A DNA stretch of 64,000 nt, taken from positions 31,997,332 through 32,061,331 of the forward strand of contig NC_135549.1 of NCBI RefSeq assembly GCF_964340395.1, read 5' to 3'. Both the position numbers and the translations under genes were made by a program. This document shows positions 1 through 15,300 of the stretch, one piece after another. Numbering within the stretch: the stretch's first letter is position 1; every line of letters begins with the position of its first letter. The DNA is from Glandiceps talaboti (taxonomy: Eukaryota; Hemichordata; Enteropneusta; Spengelidae). The notes beneath the pieces are model-generated. The model did not search any database and was not told where the DNA came from. It saw only the letters and a list, made by a program, of their open reading frames with translations.

Positions 1-352
1 TTATTGAACCAGAAGGTTATGGTCAAGGTCAATGCTAATGCTAATAACACCAACAGAAAGGTGAAATCTCATAATATAGAAATAGACACTTGCAATGAAT
101 TATGGGCTAGATAGTGATTTTTTTCTGACAAATGCAATTGCCATTTGATCATAAGTGATAACACTATAAAATGAGGTGACAGACATAAATATCCTACACA
201 TATAGAGAGAGGTTTGGGAGCTATGAAAGAATGTTGAATTGACCAGTGTGTTTCAATATCTAAAGTTGTTCTCAAGAATTTTCAGTGTATTGTTCCCATT
301 ACAGAAATGAGAAATTACTCTGAAAACCTGACTTGAATGTAAACATGTTATC

Positions 353-455
353 ATATGGACGCATCACTATCTTACAAAAATTATGGACGTATCACTATCT
401 TACATCATATGGACGCATCACTATCTTACATCATATGGACGTATCACTATCTTAC
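353..455. repeat. Short tandem repeat, about 27 bp x 4
   Basis: Four copies of a unit containing ATGGACGCATCACTATCTTA, alternating GCATCA and GTATCA. Confidence 0.85.
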
Positions 456-1034
456 TATAAAGTGTCATGTGCAAGAGTCACTAACACCACTGCACACTAT
501 TTGTGTATGTGAGATTGCACTACTGGCAGTGAGCAAACATTACAGTGTTACTATCTCCTATCTTATACTACTAGCACTGATTTCAATCTAATATAACTGA
601 TTAGAGTCTGATAGCTCATCACAGGATTACATACACTAACATCGTATTATGTTTTGCCAAATTATAATTCATCATAAATTTGTAGATTCTGCTAATACTG
701 TTTAAGTTTTGTAAGTAAACAAGGCTTCTTTGCATCTACCATATATACAGATATGATTCAAATAGACATAACAAAACAACTTGTAAGTAGCAAAGCTGAA
801 ACTTGACAATACTAAAATGATCTAACTGTACATGTGTACAACAACAAAATATGAACTAAATGGCCCCATCTCTATTTATATAGTACTAAAGCCATCTTGA
901 TGACTACAATTATAATTAATAATCTGTTTACAAACACTACTGAGAATGATAAGAAAATAAAATGACCTGCTTTTCTTAATAAATATAAAGTAAGGTTACA
1001 ATTATTAGTTGGATGGATTTTAAAAGCTCACTGT

Positions 1035-1185
1035 CAACCCATACACAAGGTACAAGGTGCCCAAATCATCAATTATGTCAACTGATACACAAGGTACAAC
1101 TTAAAGGCACCTAAACCTATCAATTATGTCAACCCATACACAGAGTACAAGGTACCTAAATCTATCAATTATGTTAATGGTGGAG
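1035..1185. repeat. Imperfect repeat, about 45-50 bp x 3
   Basis: Three copies of a segment with CAATTATGTCAAC and ACACAAGGTACAAGGTGCC, with small insertions between copies. Confidence 0.7.
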
Positions 1186-1592
1186 TATTTCATATCCACT
1201 TTGATGGATAAACACTAATTTCCATTTATGCGCAATAAACCTGTTTGTCAAATATATTGTGTACAAAAATAGTGTGATATTGTAATGTGTAAGTACACAA
1301 ATTTGAAATGACAAATAACAATCTGATATCAGCCAAATTGTAACTCAATGAATCCACACGTTAACAATGAATACAAATATGAATATGAATCTGAATTAAA
1401 AGTCTAGCTATAATGTACATTTACACACAAGATTTGGATCAAAATATACATTGTAAAAATTCTCAATGACGAAATACACGGTACTCTTTTTTTTTTTAAA
1501 TAAAAAGGCCTATTTCTTTAATTTTATGATAAACAATATTTAATGTGCAGCACAATTCTTTATATGACGGTGGTGGGTGCACAGTGCAATGA

Positions 1593-1688
1593 TTATCCAA
1601 ACACAGTTTCTTCACAAAATTTCAACTGCCAAATCTTGCCAGCAAAAATATCAAACTTATCTCTGCCCATAAGTTCCACAAGACGAGG
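1593..1688 (-). CDS. NEK4: NEK4 coding exon 14 and stop
   Basis: Residues 767-797 and [19 protein letters not shown] then [12 protein letters not shown] matches the terminal human REHMGEKY...RQLKFFEENMNF pattern. Acceptor ATTGCAG. Confidence 0.92.
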   Translation of the reverse strand, partial: PRLVELMGRDKFDIFAGKIWQLKFCEETVFG

Positions 1689-4600
1689 CTGCAATGAAAA
1701 GATGATATCATTTAGTAGGGACAGGAATTTTAACATATGAAATTTAACTGATATGCAGCAATATTTTGAAACAGGGATGTTAGCAAATTTACTTTGCAAT
1801 GTTTTTTTTGATAATAGTAAGCATATTTGATTGAGGTCAGGAAACAAGCACATATTTTATGTTATTTCATAGTAGAGTCATCGACTGACAGACTTTATCT
1901 CTTGTGATGGTTGTCTGTCCATGTGGGTACGTTGACAGCCTTTAGTCATAGCGATGGTTGTCTGTCTGTATATAGGTACATTGACAACTTTTTAGTCGTA
2001 GTGATGGTGGTCTGTCTATGTGGGTATTTTGACAGCCTTTAGTTCTAGTGATGGTGGTCTGTCTGTATGTGGATATGTTGAAAGCCTTTAGTCATAGCGA
2101 TGGTTGTCTGTCTGTATGTAGGTACATTGACGGTCTTTAGTTCCAGTTGTGCTCTGTCTGTATGTGGGTATATTGATGGCCTTTAGTCCCAAAGGTGGTC
2201 TGTCTGTATGTGGGTAAGTTGACAGCCTTAATGATGGTGGTCTGTCTGTATGTGGGTATGTTGATTGCCTTTAGTTCCAGTGGTGGTCTGTCTGTATATG
2301 GGTATATTGACAGTCTTAGTGATGGTGGGCTATCAGACACAATTACTCACCTCTATTTCATTGCCGTCAGTGTCTTCTAAGAGTTCGTAGGCTTGTTTTA
2401 GTACTTCTATTCCAACACCTTTAATGATATCTCTCCTGAGTGCTGCTATTCTATCCATCAATCTACCACAGGTTGTCAACGTCATATTACCTGTTGTTCA
2501 AATAAATAATCATCAAATATACAATTTCAAAAAAGGTAAGTGTCAAAATGAAGGTGAGGTCAATATCTGCTTGAGTTTGAATTAAAGTGACGCAGTCTGA
2601 AACTGTGTGCCAATATTTTCATGAAAATTTTCAGTGTACAAGATGAATGTATAACACATACTGAAAGTGAGTGTACAAGATACCATGTATAACATATACT
2701 GAAAGTTAGTGTACAAGATACACAATGTATAACATATACTGAAAGTTAGTGTACAAGATACACAATGTATAACATATACTGAAAGTTAGTGTACAAGATA
2801 CACAATGTATAACATATACTGAAAGTGAGTGTACAAGATACACAACGTATAACACATACTGAAAGTTAGTGTACAAGATACACAACGTATAACACATACT
2901 GAAAGTGAGTGTACAAGATACACAATGTATAACATATACTGAAAGTGAGTGTACAAGATACACAATGTATAACACATACTGAAAGTGAGTGTACAAGATA
3001 CACAATGTATAACATATACTGAAAGTGAGTGTACAAGATACACAATGTATAACATATACTGAAAGTGAGTGTACAAGATACACAACGTATAACATATACT
3101 GAAAGTTAGTGTACAAGATACACAATGTATAACATATACTGAAAGTTAGTGTACAAGATACACAATGTATAACATATACTGAAAGTGAGTGTACAAGATA
3201 CACAATGTATAACATATACTGAAAGTTAGTGTACAAGATACACAATGTATAACACATACTGAAAGTGAGTGTACAAGATACACAATGTATAACATATACT
3301 GAAAGTGAGTGTACAAGATACACAATGTATAACATATACTGAAAGTGAGTGTACAAGATACACAATGGACAATCATGTATAACATAGATTGAAAGAAGAC
3401 ATTCAACCAACCACAGAGATATGATTGGCTACTCCTGTCTACTAAGACAGGTTTGTTAATATTCATGTACATGTATTATGTTCATTTAATTGTACAGTTC
3501 CATCTCAGAGTTAATTATGTGATGATGCTATGCTTGGTACCTCATATTGAATATTACTGCCTAGACACATCATAAGAATAATAAACATTTGATTTCTTGG
3601 TCGACACCATAACTTCAGCTCCAAGATTTCACATGCGTTACTATAGGCAAATGTGCAAATAAGTCCACCTTCTTGTTCTATTTTAACCCTCTAGCAAGAG
3701 GTCAAACGCTATTGGAGGTACTGACAATTGATGTCATCTGTCCGAGTATTTTTAATTTTTTTAATTTGTTGTTGTTCTGATCATGTAGCTTCATTAAAGA
3801 TGCCAGGAAAGATAATGTAAGATCATGAAATGAGTCTCCAGAACCCATATTTTATGAAAATGTATATTTCCTAGAGTGGTGCTCCCCTTTTAAGTGAAAA
3901 CTGTTAGAGAAATGCTAGTCATGATGAGAGACAATAGTCAATATCCTGAGATGGTAACTAGGTGCTCAACTAAGTTAGACTATTGCTAGAATTTCTTACC
4001 AATGCCTTTTGGAGCTCTTGGTGCAGCAGCTTCTATTTCAATGAATTTGTCACTTTCCCCTGACCTTCCTCCTGACCTATTGTTTTTTGAGACAGGAGTT
4101 GGCATGACAACAGGTTGGGAAGGTTGACTAGAAGGAACAGGTTCTGGTTCTGTTGGCGTGTCACCATCAGTGCAATCTTTATCAATTAAGTTTGTTACAT
4201 CCTCCATCTTTAGTGTGGTTTCTAACATCTTAGAAAATCTTTTCATTTCTTTTTCTTCTTGTTTGTCTTCTCTTCTAAAATGTGATAGTTGATTGGATTA
4301 TTCACCTAGTCTATGTAAATTGCCTCACAGATATAGAATTCAGTTTTTAAAATGAAAATACAACTCTTGACTCTTAGACTATAAGTACAAATGTAAGGTA
4401 GTTGTCTCTTGTTTAATAGCAGTCTAGCATTAATTTGTTCTAACTATTCAAATTCTTTTTTATACATTATTTTCCTTCAGTTAATCAACAACAATTATTG
4501 ATAGGATGGTATTGGTTTTTACAGAATTTCCTAGGTTGTTAAAAGGTTCACATCACTTACCCCATTCCATATGTATCATGTACAATAGACAAGTCAGTCA

Positions 4601-7600
4601 GTATCACTATGTTGCCATGGTAATACTTGATATTTTTATTCTTACCCTTCTTCCTGTTTCTTCTGATCTGAATCATCTTCCTCTGTTGATGATGAACTAT
4701 CACCATGACTCTGATTTTTATCTGTATTGCCTGGTTTCTGTTGTCTATGGATCACCAAATCTTCTTTACTGTGGTTTTTGTCATGGATTTCTGTATTTTC
4801 TACAATTGTCACTTTTTTCTGTAAAATACAAAAATCCAGTAATATACCATATGTCTAGCAACGAAAAGGTTATACTAAGTCTTGTTCATGAGATGCAAAT
4901 ACAAAATTCCTCATTTCAAACTTTGCTTTGTCTTTTTTTCCTGAAGACACAAAACCTGAAAAGATTGTAAAAATTGGTTAATTGTATTTTATATTTATTA
5001 TAATGGTTACTTAAGACCAGAGATGAACTGAAAATGCTCCCATTTGAGGGGAAATGTTGTTAATGTGCTTGCCAAGACTTTGAAATGTCTTTCTGTACTG
5101 TCGTACCTTTATGTAATCAATATCTGTAGTAAGTTCACTTGAAATCTGTACAGTCCTGGCTATATATCTCTTATTGCAAAAGTTCATCAAATATGCAAAT
5201 TAGCATTTCACTGATACCATCATATCTTTCTTGGTCTAGACCCTAATTGCCAAAGTCGTTAATTATGCAAATTAGCAATTAATTGACACCACCAAATTTC
5301 ATTGTATGCCTTTCCCATATCTTGAATGTGTAATAAAATAAGTAGTTGACTTGGTCAGCTGGATCTACACTCTTACATAATGGTGTCATTTCCTTCAAGT
5401 TCAAAGTCTGCCTTAAGATCAAATACAACAAGTGATTTTACAAAGACTGATTTACAGCCAGGCTGGGTGCCTACTAAATGGCTTTACTGTGTGTAGCAAC
5501 ATTGAAAAACATTAGAGTGAAACAAGCCAAGACACATAAAATAATGAACAATTTGAATCTTTAGTATGTCTTCCCATACCTTTGGAAAGGAAATATCAAT
5601 ATTTGAGAGTACAAAAAACTTGTATAAGTATGTAATAAAATAAGTAGTTGACTTCCTTGCTGGATCTATACACACGTGTCATTTCCTTCAAGTCCAAAGT
5701 CTGCCTCAAGATCAAATACAAGTGAGATACAAAGACTGATTAGGCCTGACTGGGTGTCTACTATTAATAGGGCTTCACTATGTGTCATTAATTATAGAAA
5801 GTATCATTAAGTTACAGCCTGACAATGCCACATAGTAAATTGCAGAACATTTGCTTCTGTACTTTTTGAGATATCAGTGGAACAAAATTTCTGCCCAGAC
5901 AGACAGACAGACAGACAGAGACAGACAGACAGAGACAGACAGACAGACAAACGGACAGACAGACAGACAGACAGAAAGACAGACAGACAGACATACCATA
6001 ACCTACCTTCTCTGTGTTTCTGACTTCACCCTATGTACTACAATAACCTACCTTTTCTGTATTTGTCTGTGGATCTGACTTCACCCTATGTACTACTGTA
6101 ACCTACCTTTTCTGTATTTGTCTGTGGATCTGACTTCACCCTATGTACTACGATAACCTACCTTTTCTGTATTTGTCTGAGGATCTGACTTCACCCTATG
6201 TACTACAATAACCTACCTTTTCTGTATTTGTCTGTGGATCTGACTTCACCCTATGTACTACTGTAACCTACCTTTTCTGTATTTGTCTGTGGATCTGACT
6301 TCACCCTATGTACTACGATAACCTACCTTTTCTGTATTTGTCTGTGGATCTGACTTCACCCTATGTACTACTGTAACCTACCTTTTCTGTATTTGTCTGT
6401 GGATCTGACTTCACCCTATGTACTACGATAACCTACCTTTTCTGTATTTGTCTGTGGATCTGACTTCACCCTATGTACTACTGTAACCTACCTTTCTGTA
6501 TTTGTCTGAGGATCTGACTTCACCCTATGTACTACAATAACCTACCTTTTCTGTATTTGTCTGTGGATCTGACTTCACCCTATGTACTACTGTAACCTAC
6601 CTTTTCTGTATTTGTCTGTGGATCTGACTTCACCCTATGTACTACGATAACCTACCTTTTCTGTATTTGTCTGTGGATCTGACTTCACCCTATGTACTAC
6701 TGTAACCTACCTTTTCTGTATTTGTCTGTGGATCTGACTTCACCCTATGTACTACGATAACCTACCTTTTCTGTATTTGTCTGTGGATCTGACTTCACCC
6801 TATGTACTACTGTAACCTACCTTTTCTGTATTTGTCTGAGGATCTGACTTCACCCTATGTACTACGATAACCTACCTTTTCTGTATTTGTCTGTGGATCT
6901 GACTTCACCCTATGTACTGCACTCTTGGATGATTTAGGTGTCGGACCATCCGTAGCATCTACAGATGAGGATGGAGTGGCTGATTCTGATGCTCTCCTCC
7001 TTTCTACCACGACTAGAATTAAAAAACATCATTCATATCCCAGTTAATACATCGCTAAAGTAGATGTTGTGTCTTGGTTTCCAAAATAGTTTCAACTTCT
7101 TTTTTTGAATTCTAATTATTGCAGTTACTTTTGGTACCAAATCCTGTAATAATATTTAGACTTTATAAACAGATTGTTGTCTGATATGAAATAGAAATGA
7201 TACAAGATGACGTCTAAACATGTCGGTATTATAATAATATGATTGATTTATAGCCAGTGACTATCAGCAAGTTAGTTTGGGGAAAAGCAAGTTGGAATGT
7301 GCACTTTGCAGATTCAGTGAAATTCAACATGTATACATGTAGGAACTGTGGTATTTAAAGTGACAGCAGAGAAAGTGTGATATATACTGACCCTCTGAGT
7401 AATCACCTCCTATGACACCGCCAAAGTAGATGTATGCAGGGAATTAGAATGAATGAAATGAACAGTGAATTAAGTATTAGTTATTGTCTGTGAGAAAAAA
7501 ACTGTTACTTGTTAATTACATAGTCAGTGACACAACACAACTGTAGTAAGTATCAGATATTTCATTACTTTGATAGCATAAACCAAACACACATAAAAGG

Positions 7601-9292
7601 TACAAGCACAGGGACAAGCACAGGGAGGAGTAAGCATGTTATCTAGAATTTGACCAACGATTTTTCTTCTTTTTTTTCCGTCATTCAGTATGCCTTACTT
7701 TGTTTCAATTGACAGAATAACCATCTTGTGTAATGACTAAATAAAGATTGAACTCTGATTTTCTGACCGTGTTGTTGTCCTAACCAAACCAGCTGAATAT
7801 CTACACTACTCCTGAGTTAGTCACACCATAAAATATCTACCCTACTCCTGAGTTAGTCACACCATAACATATCTACTCTACTCCTGAGTTAGTCACACCA
7901 TAAAATATCTACCCTACTCCAGAGTTAGTCACACCATAAAATATCTACCCTACTCCTGAGTTAGTCACACCATAACATATCTACTCTACTCCTGAGTTAG
8001 TCACACCATAAAATATCTACTCTACTCCTGAGTTAGTCACACCATAAAATATCTACTCTACTCCTGAGTTAGTCACACCATAAAATATCTATCCTACTCC
8101 TGAGTTAGTCACACCATAACATATCTACCCTACTCCAGAGTTAGTCACACCATAAAATATCTACTCTACTCCTGAGTTAGTCACACCATAACATATCTAC
8201 CCTACTCCTGAGTTAGTCACACCATAAAATATCTACCCTACTCCTGAGTTAGTCACACCATAAATTATACACTTTCACAACTACAAAACAATTTCAATGT
8301 TGTGCTAGGATATTTGGTTATGTCCATGGTTCGAAGTTCCTAAATTTCACATTTAACTTTTTTCAACATTTTCTTTCAACTATACACCTTCTCTTTATCT
8401 GGAAACAAGTCTTTTGTATTTGAAGATATAGCGCACTCCCCCCCCCCCCCTTCCCCTAATACTCTATTGGAGCAATAGTTTCACTATAAATTACATTTTT
8501 AACATGATAAAAACAGTCATCATCATTTCTAAATCCAAATATCATTCTTTTCTTTCCCCCCTTTGATTGGTTCTTTTCTGAATGAATTGTTACATACAAT
8601 TTGATTGGTTCTTTTCTGAATGAATTGCTACTTAAATTAGATTGGTTCTTTTCTGAATGAATTGCGACATACAATTTTATTGGTTCCCCCCCCCCCCCCG
8701 AATGACAAGCTATGTAACATTTGATTGGTTCTCCCTTGAATGACAAGTTAATAAATTATGTAAATTTTCATCTGCATTATCTTTCGTAACTTACATTGAG
8801 GAAACACAGTTGATTAATTAGTATTGCTAGTGACAAGTAGGGTAATACTACATGTATGCAGCAGCTCAAAAACTGATGTCTTAGTTTGCAGCTCACTCTA
8901 TCAATGGCAAGAAGATAGCACTCAAGAGAAAAAAATAGCGCCGATGGTGTTTTCTTTTGTTTTGAAACTTTTCTTTGCAATAGACACCATCGTTTGGCTG
9001 TTGCTATGGGTATGGTATGTTGCAAGAGATATTTGCATACATTTTTTGAATGTTTACTCACTGGCCTACCAGATGATGTCATTTTAGCAAAATATACTGG
9101 CATTGGGTTGTTACTATAGGCGTGGTCATGGTTGCTAGGTCTAATTGTGTCAAAAAAAAATTTAACATCTGCAGAATATTATGTCTGGAAACATCTTACC
9201 AAAATTCAGTCCCTACGACCAAGTACTTTTTTTAGATAATAATTTTTTGACCAAAAAGTCATATTTTACCCCTAATTTGCATATTGATGATA

Positions 9293-9332
<40 letters not shown>

Positions 9333-12300
9333 TATTATTAGGGTTATTAGTTGAATTACAGTCACCATGTTATTGTCAAATGTATTTTTATTTGATCAAA
9401 GCAACCATGTCACCATCGATCCATAAATGATTATTCAAAAGTTGATACATTGTAAATGTACGTTTTCAAAAAACGTTATCAAAATCTAAAATGCTGGCTT
9501 TAATTAACTTTATACTATTCACTTGTACACAAATGCCATGTCTATGCATATGATAAACATTAAATAGATGATTTCCTCATTAGAATATTTCACAAGAGAA
9601 CTCGGTGACATCTTCCAAGTTTTAGCGACCAATGAGAGTATCTTGGCTCAGATGGTGTTTGGAGTAATGTATGCACAAAATATAAGACGTAACACCTCTC
9701 TTGTGTTTTGTTCAGTACAAGTACAAACTGTTTCCTGTTTTTGTTTGTGATTTTTCAATTTTCTTTTTACTATAATAGCAATTTTCTTTAAAGATAATAC
9801 TGGAAATCAATTTATCAATTGTGAGGTGAAAACATCATCTTGTCAATTTTATCTGGCAATGGTAGTTTACCCAGATGACGATGTAACATACCTGGTAAGT
9901 TGGTGGGGGTTCTTCCTTTCTCTTGTGACTCTCTCAGTCGTCTTCTAGCTCTTGCTGAAGAGTTGGCTGACTTTCTCTGAAAAATGACACATTTTAATTG
10001 ATTTGAAAATGATGATAATTGCAACCCATGATATGTATAAACATTTCACACACAAAAATATGGGTCATTTGTGTTAACATTTGGACACAATATCTTGAGA
10101 GTATTATAGTTAATATTAATATGCAATACTATTGTGCCATCGTTACAAGTACATGTAACAATTACATGTAGAAGTGACAGTATAACTATACATTCATACA
10201 TTCACTGATGGGATTTCTAAAATTTTGTAAACTGCAATGCACAAATCTGGTAGTATCAACATTTGTTCAGGTCTAGGTACTTGTTGAAATAAAAAGCCTC
10301 ATTAACACTGTATCATCATATGGAAACTTTAAAGAGTTAGTAACAAAATGAGTTTATAAGTCTCTTGTCAACCCTGTCAACTTCATGTACATTTTAGTAA
10401 GTAAAATAGTATGGGTATATTGTACATTTTAGTAAGTAAAATAGTATGGGTATATTGTACATTTTAGTAAGTAAAATAGTATGGTAATATTTAACATTTT
10501 AGTAAGTAAAATAGTATGGGTATATTGTACATTTTAGTAAGTAAAATAGTATGGTAATATTTAACATTTTAGTAAGTAAAATAGTATGGTAATATTTAAC
10601 ATTTTAGTAAGTAAAATAGTATGGGTATATTGTACATTTTAGTAAGTAAAATAGTATGGGTGTATTGTACATTTTAGTAAGTAAAATAGTATGGTAATAT
10701 TTAACATTTTAGTAAGTAAAATAGTATGGGTATATTGTACATTTTAGTAAGTAAAATAGTATGGTAATATTTAACATTTTAGTAAGTAAAATAGTATGGG
10801 TATATTTAACATTTTAGTAAGTAAAATAGTATGGTAATATTTAACATTTTAGTAAGTAAAATAGTATGGGTATATTGTACATTTTAGTAAGTAAAATAGT
10901 ATGGGTATATTGTACATTTTAGTAAGTAAAATAGTATGGGAATATTTAACATTTTAGTAAGTAAAATAGTATGGGTATATTGTACATTTTAGTAAGTAAA
11001 ATAGTATGGGAATATTTCAAAATGCACCAAATTGTGTCCAAGGCTTACCCCTTCCCCCTCAACCAACATGCATAGCACCCCCCCCCCCATATATATTGCC
11101 ACCGTCAATCAATAAAACAATGTATCTTTGCTAACCATTTGATCTGTGGGTGTTGATGATGATGGCGTATTCAGATCTTCCTTTGAGCTTGACACTGAAC
11201 TACTTGAACTTGTCACTCTGTCTTTATTGAAATAGTCTGACTTCTTCTTTGCAGCTGTTGAGGAACTTTTTGTAGGTGTTTCTCCTTTGGAGGGTGGTGG
11301 TGGCAATGGGCGGCCTTTATTTGCAGAGCTTGGCTGAAACAAGCATACACAAGTAACTGTCATCATACAATGGTAAAGTTATGGATATCAGCTGTATTTC
11401 CAAAGATCAAATTATACTGTTGTACAAGTGTTGATCTTTATACAAAGAGACAAAGAATTGCATGTAACATGTTTAATTTCACAGTTTAGAGTATGTACAT
11501 GTTGTACATGCAAGTTTAAATACATCAATTCATAAATATGAAACATTCCCTTAACCCTTTCATTCCTAGAGACGACATTGGAATAAATAGAAACTTGATT
11601 GTAAGAACATTTTCTAAAATTTAAGAATATTACTTCATTGGGAAGTAATATTTCTTGAATTCTGATCTAAAATAAAGTTGATCTTTTTCCAAAAATTACT
11701 GAGAAACAAGAATTTTTGTTCAAAAATTTTGGCGGGAAAGTTTCTAGTCCTGAAAGGGTTAACGTAAGTTAGGAAAGTTCTAATGTCCTGAATAAAACCA
11801 AACGACTATATTTAGTCAGCTTTTCATACAGCAATTGTTAATAAATCACTGAATAATTCTTGATATTCAATTATCAATATCTGTATTTATCACAATAACT
11901 CAGACATATAAATATTATATGGTGCATCTGAAGTAAGTCATAAAGTTATCACAATTTACCCTCTCTACTGGAAAACTTGACACAGAGCTGGATTTTCCTG
12001 ATGGTTCCCGTGCTGACCTGGCTTTTCTCTTGGCAACAGCAACTTTAGATCCATCTTTCCTAGGTTCAACAGCTGGTCTTGGTTGGTCTGTTTTAGCTGG
12101 TGGAGCCCTAGGCTGGCTAACTTTTGGTATGTTAACTTTAGGTGTATTCTGTTTAGATTTCTCCACCACAGGACCTTGGTCTTTTGGTGTATTTCTTGGA
12201 CTAGGAGTCTTGGCTGCTTCCCTTTCCTATCACAGACAATAGATAATGTAGCATCTTACTTTTCTCTATTTATACTTGGTATATATGTTTGTTGACGGTT

Positions 12301-15300
12301 TGTGTCAATTGCTCATTCTGCACATGTTTATTTTTAGCATATATATTAGGGGTGGGGGTGGGGAAGGGGGGTGTATGAACATACATGTACCATGGGTCAT
12401 TTGTAGAGTTAGACACTGAAGTGTTACTTTGTACAAATAAAATCAGTTATGATAAATATCATGTTCTTGATATACAATGTACTGGCATTATACATAATGT
12501 AAACATATAGAGGATGAAACTGTTTTTACACAATACCTCTAACTTGTCACAATTTACTGTAACTCAAAGACACAACTTCCATCATAAAAATAATAAACTC
12601 CATGAGAATGAGTCAAGAACAAATTTAATGGCAGAGAAAATGACACATTACTTATAGCTACATTTGTAGGTAGCAACAAGGTTTATCAGATGATACATGT
12701 ATTGACAGGAAAGGGTTCAGTTGGGTCATCAGCAGTTAATGGAGTACAAATTTGGGAATGCCAAAACTCTCAGGGTTTACAGAAGTCCAAAAGGGGACGA
12801 TAGACATTCAAATACTTATTATACTCTCACAATATCTTCTGTAAGTAACACTCTCATACATGTAACATTTTGTAAAACTCAAAAAATGAAACACTACTGA
12901 AATTTACTTTTGTTGAGGAAACTTCTGGGATTGCTGCCAAGGGATCTTCAGTCATTTTTTCATCCCCAGGCTCTGAAGGTTTGTTAATTTCTGCTTTTTG
13001 TTCAGCAGGTATTTCATAGATGTCAGATCGAGCTGATGACGGCCTGACTCTATCACCACTGCCAGATGATGGTCTCCTTTCAGCACTTGTTGAACTAGGT
13101 CTCCTGTGTATAAACAGATGTGATATAACTGACATCATGTATCTGCATTTTATTGATCAGCGTTTATGTGTTACCCTTCAGAATGTGGTTTGTAGCCCCC
13201 TAGCTAGTCTATGAATGTGGTTTGTGGCCCCCTAGCTATTTGATGAATGATTTAAAATCTCTAGTAGAGATGTTCTGAAATCAACTCTGCTAAGTATCAG
13301 TCTATATCAGCTGTAAACATTTCATGCAATCGTTTTCATTGACAATCTTAAGAACAAATACAATAGCCACTGACAACCTACATACACGTATCACGCCTAC
13401 CTTGTTACACTTTGTGTTAGATGAGTGAAGAATACAGAACAAGTTTGAATTATTACCTCTGTCTTGTGCCCTCTAAAAATATTGCAATATGTTTTTTGAT
13501 GAATGGATTTCTAAGAATTCTTGACACACTTGGTCTTTTTTCTGGTGTTTGATGTAACATAGCTTTGATGAGATCTGTAAGGTCTGTACTATATATTCTG
13601 GGCATGGCAGGCATCTAATAGAAAGGTACATGTATAATGTATGTTAGTCTAGTTCCTAGTTCCTAATGACTGTAATCCAATTGTACACTATGTCATCTTC
13701 ATACATTACATCTGTCAATCTTGTTACGCTCACACAGAACTCCCCTACAGCGTTCATATAAACATGACGATGTTGCCATGTCTCCACATGATTTTAGTTC
13801 AATTAGACTGGATGTTGAATTCATTTTCATGTCATATCAGTCCAGTTATATCAATGAATATTAATAAGTGATGATGACAGTCTGTCAATTTGTGATGGAT
13901 TACTACTGACATGCACCATTTGCGCTTTGCCCAGCATGGATCGGAACTACATTTAATGCTGTGAGTAACAAGATTGACTACATGTAATGTGGGAAGATAA
14001 CATAGTGTAAAATTGTCAGGAACTATACTAAATATATGTTAACACAAACAGTAAGTAATGACACAGTAAGATGACTGTAATTCATAGCACTCACACTCAA
14101 GAAACTGAGCAATCTTTGTAAAATCCTGAATCATCAAGGGTTTGGATTACACTCTCCTTCCATGCAGAAATATGCTAATTGATTGGTAACAATCAAAGAC
14201 GTATTGCCCTACATGTAGTCTGTAAGATACAACATGTCATGTCACACCATCAGCTAATATCAACTAATGAGTTCATATCTTACCTTGCCTCTAAGTATCT
14301 TGTAAACTAATGAGTTCATATCCTTAGCATTAAATGCATGCTTTAATGTTGCCATCTCATACACACAGCAACCTAACGCCCATACATCTGACTGCAAATA
14401 CAAAAGATAAACAATCACAGAATTCAAATTCTGATTGTACATACATGTACAATGTAGTCTACAATATTGTTATCCTTCATAGGGTTAGAGATGATTCAAT
14501 CCCATCCACAATTATTGCGAGTTTTTTCACAGACTCAAATTGATGTATCATTGTACACGTCATTTGTTATTACAGCAACCGTATTTCCATGGAATAAAAT
14601 TAGCAAGCCTTCAGTCAAAGATAAATGTATACAATGTAGTCCCAATGTGTGAGTTGTATTGTGTAAGGTGATTAACATTTTGACAATTTTAACATGGAAA
14701 TGCTTTGTTGGACATTCAATGGGATACATACAAAATGTACATTTGTATGTTTGTAGTGTTGGATGTTTAGTATAAGTAGTAATATTATTTGGCTGTCTTA
14801 AGCATACGGCTAGAATATAACCCTTTCTCTCTCTTCACCTTGAAAATGTTTGCCAAGGTCAAAGGTCATTCATGTTCTCATTAAAAATACATTTACTATA
14901 ATTAATGTAAATCACTTGAAAATACCACATATACAATGTACATGAGATGGTGCAATTGTTAGCTACATGTGGATCAAGTCTTTACATGTTATTGATGATA
15001 TTATGTACACTGACTTGATGTCTGTATGTAAACAGTGTCTACAAAATTGTTGATGGTATTGTGTACACTGTCTTGATGTCTGTATGTAAACAGTTTGTCT
15101 ACAAAATTGTTGATGGTACAAAAATTTATTTGATAAGTTGGTTACAGTGATGGAAACAATCTGGTAAATTGTACATATTCTTCTTCTGTTCTGTACATTA
15201 ATATCATAATTTTGGAGACTATTCTCAGAACAAGTATTGCAGGAAATTGATGGTGATTGTAGTCATCAACACTGTGATGTATACAAATACATGTACACTC

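Larger units (their letters stand above)
1..1592. other. 3' flank and UTR of NEK4
   Basis: AT-rich sequence downstream of the NEK4 stop. ATTAAA-type polyadenylation hexamers on the minus strand lie at 1517-1522 and 1539-1544; I saw no AATAAA on that strand here. Two short direct-repeat clusters are present (353-455 and 1035-1185). No other gene is recognisable. Confidence 0.5.

Noticed and set aside
2706-3410. 234-codon minus-strand frame with Cys/Tyr-rich repeats
   Set aside because: It is the 40-bp minisatellite read through; three frames are open and it lies in a NEK4 intron between exons 12 and 13.
12030-12295. Plus-strand frames over NEK4 exon 7
   Set aside because: Antisense shadows of the Pro/Lys-rich coding exon.
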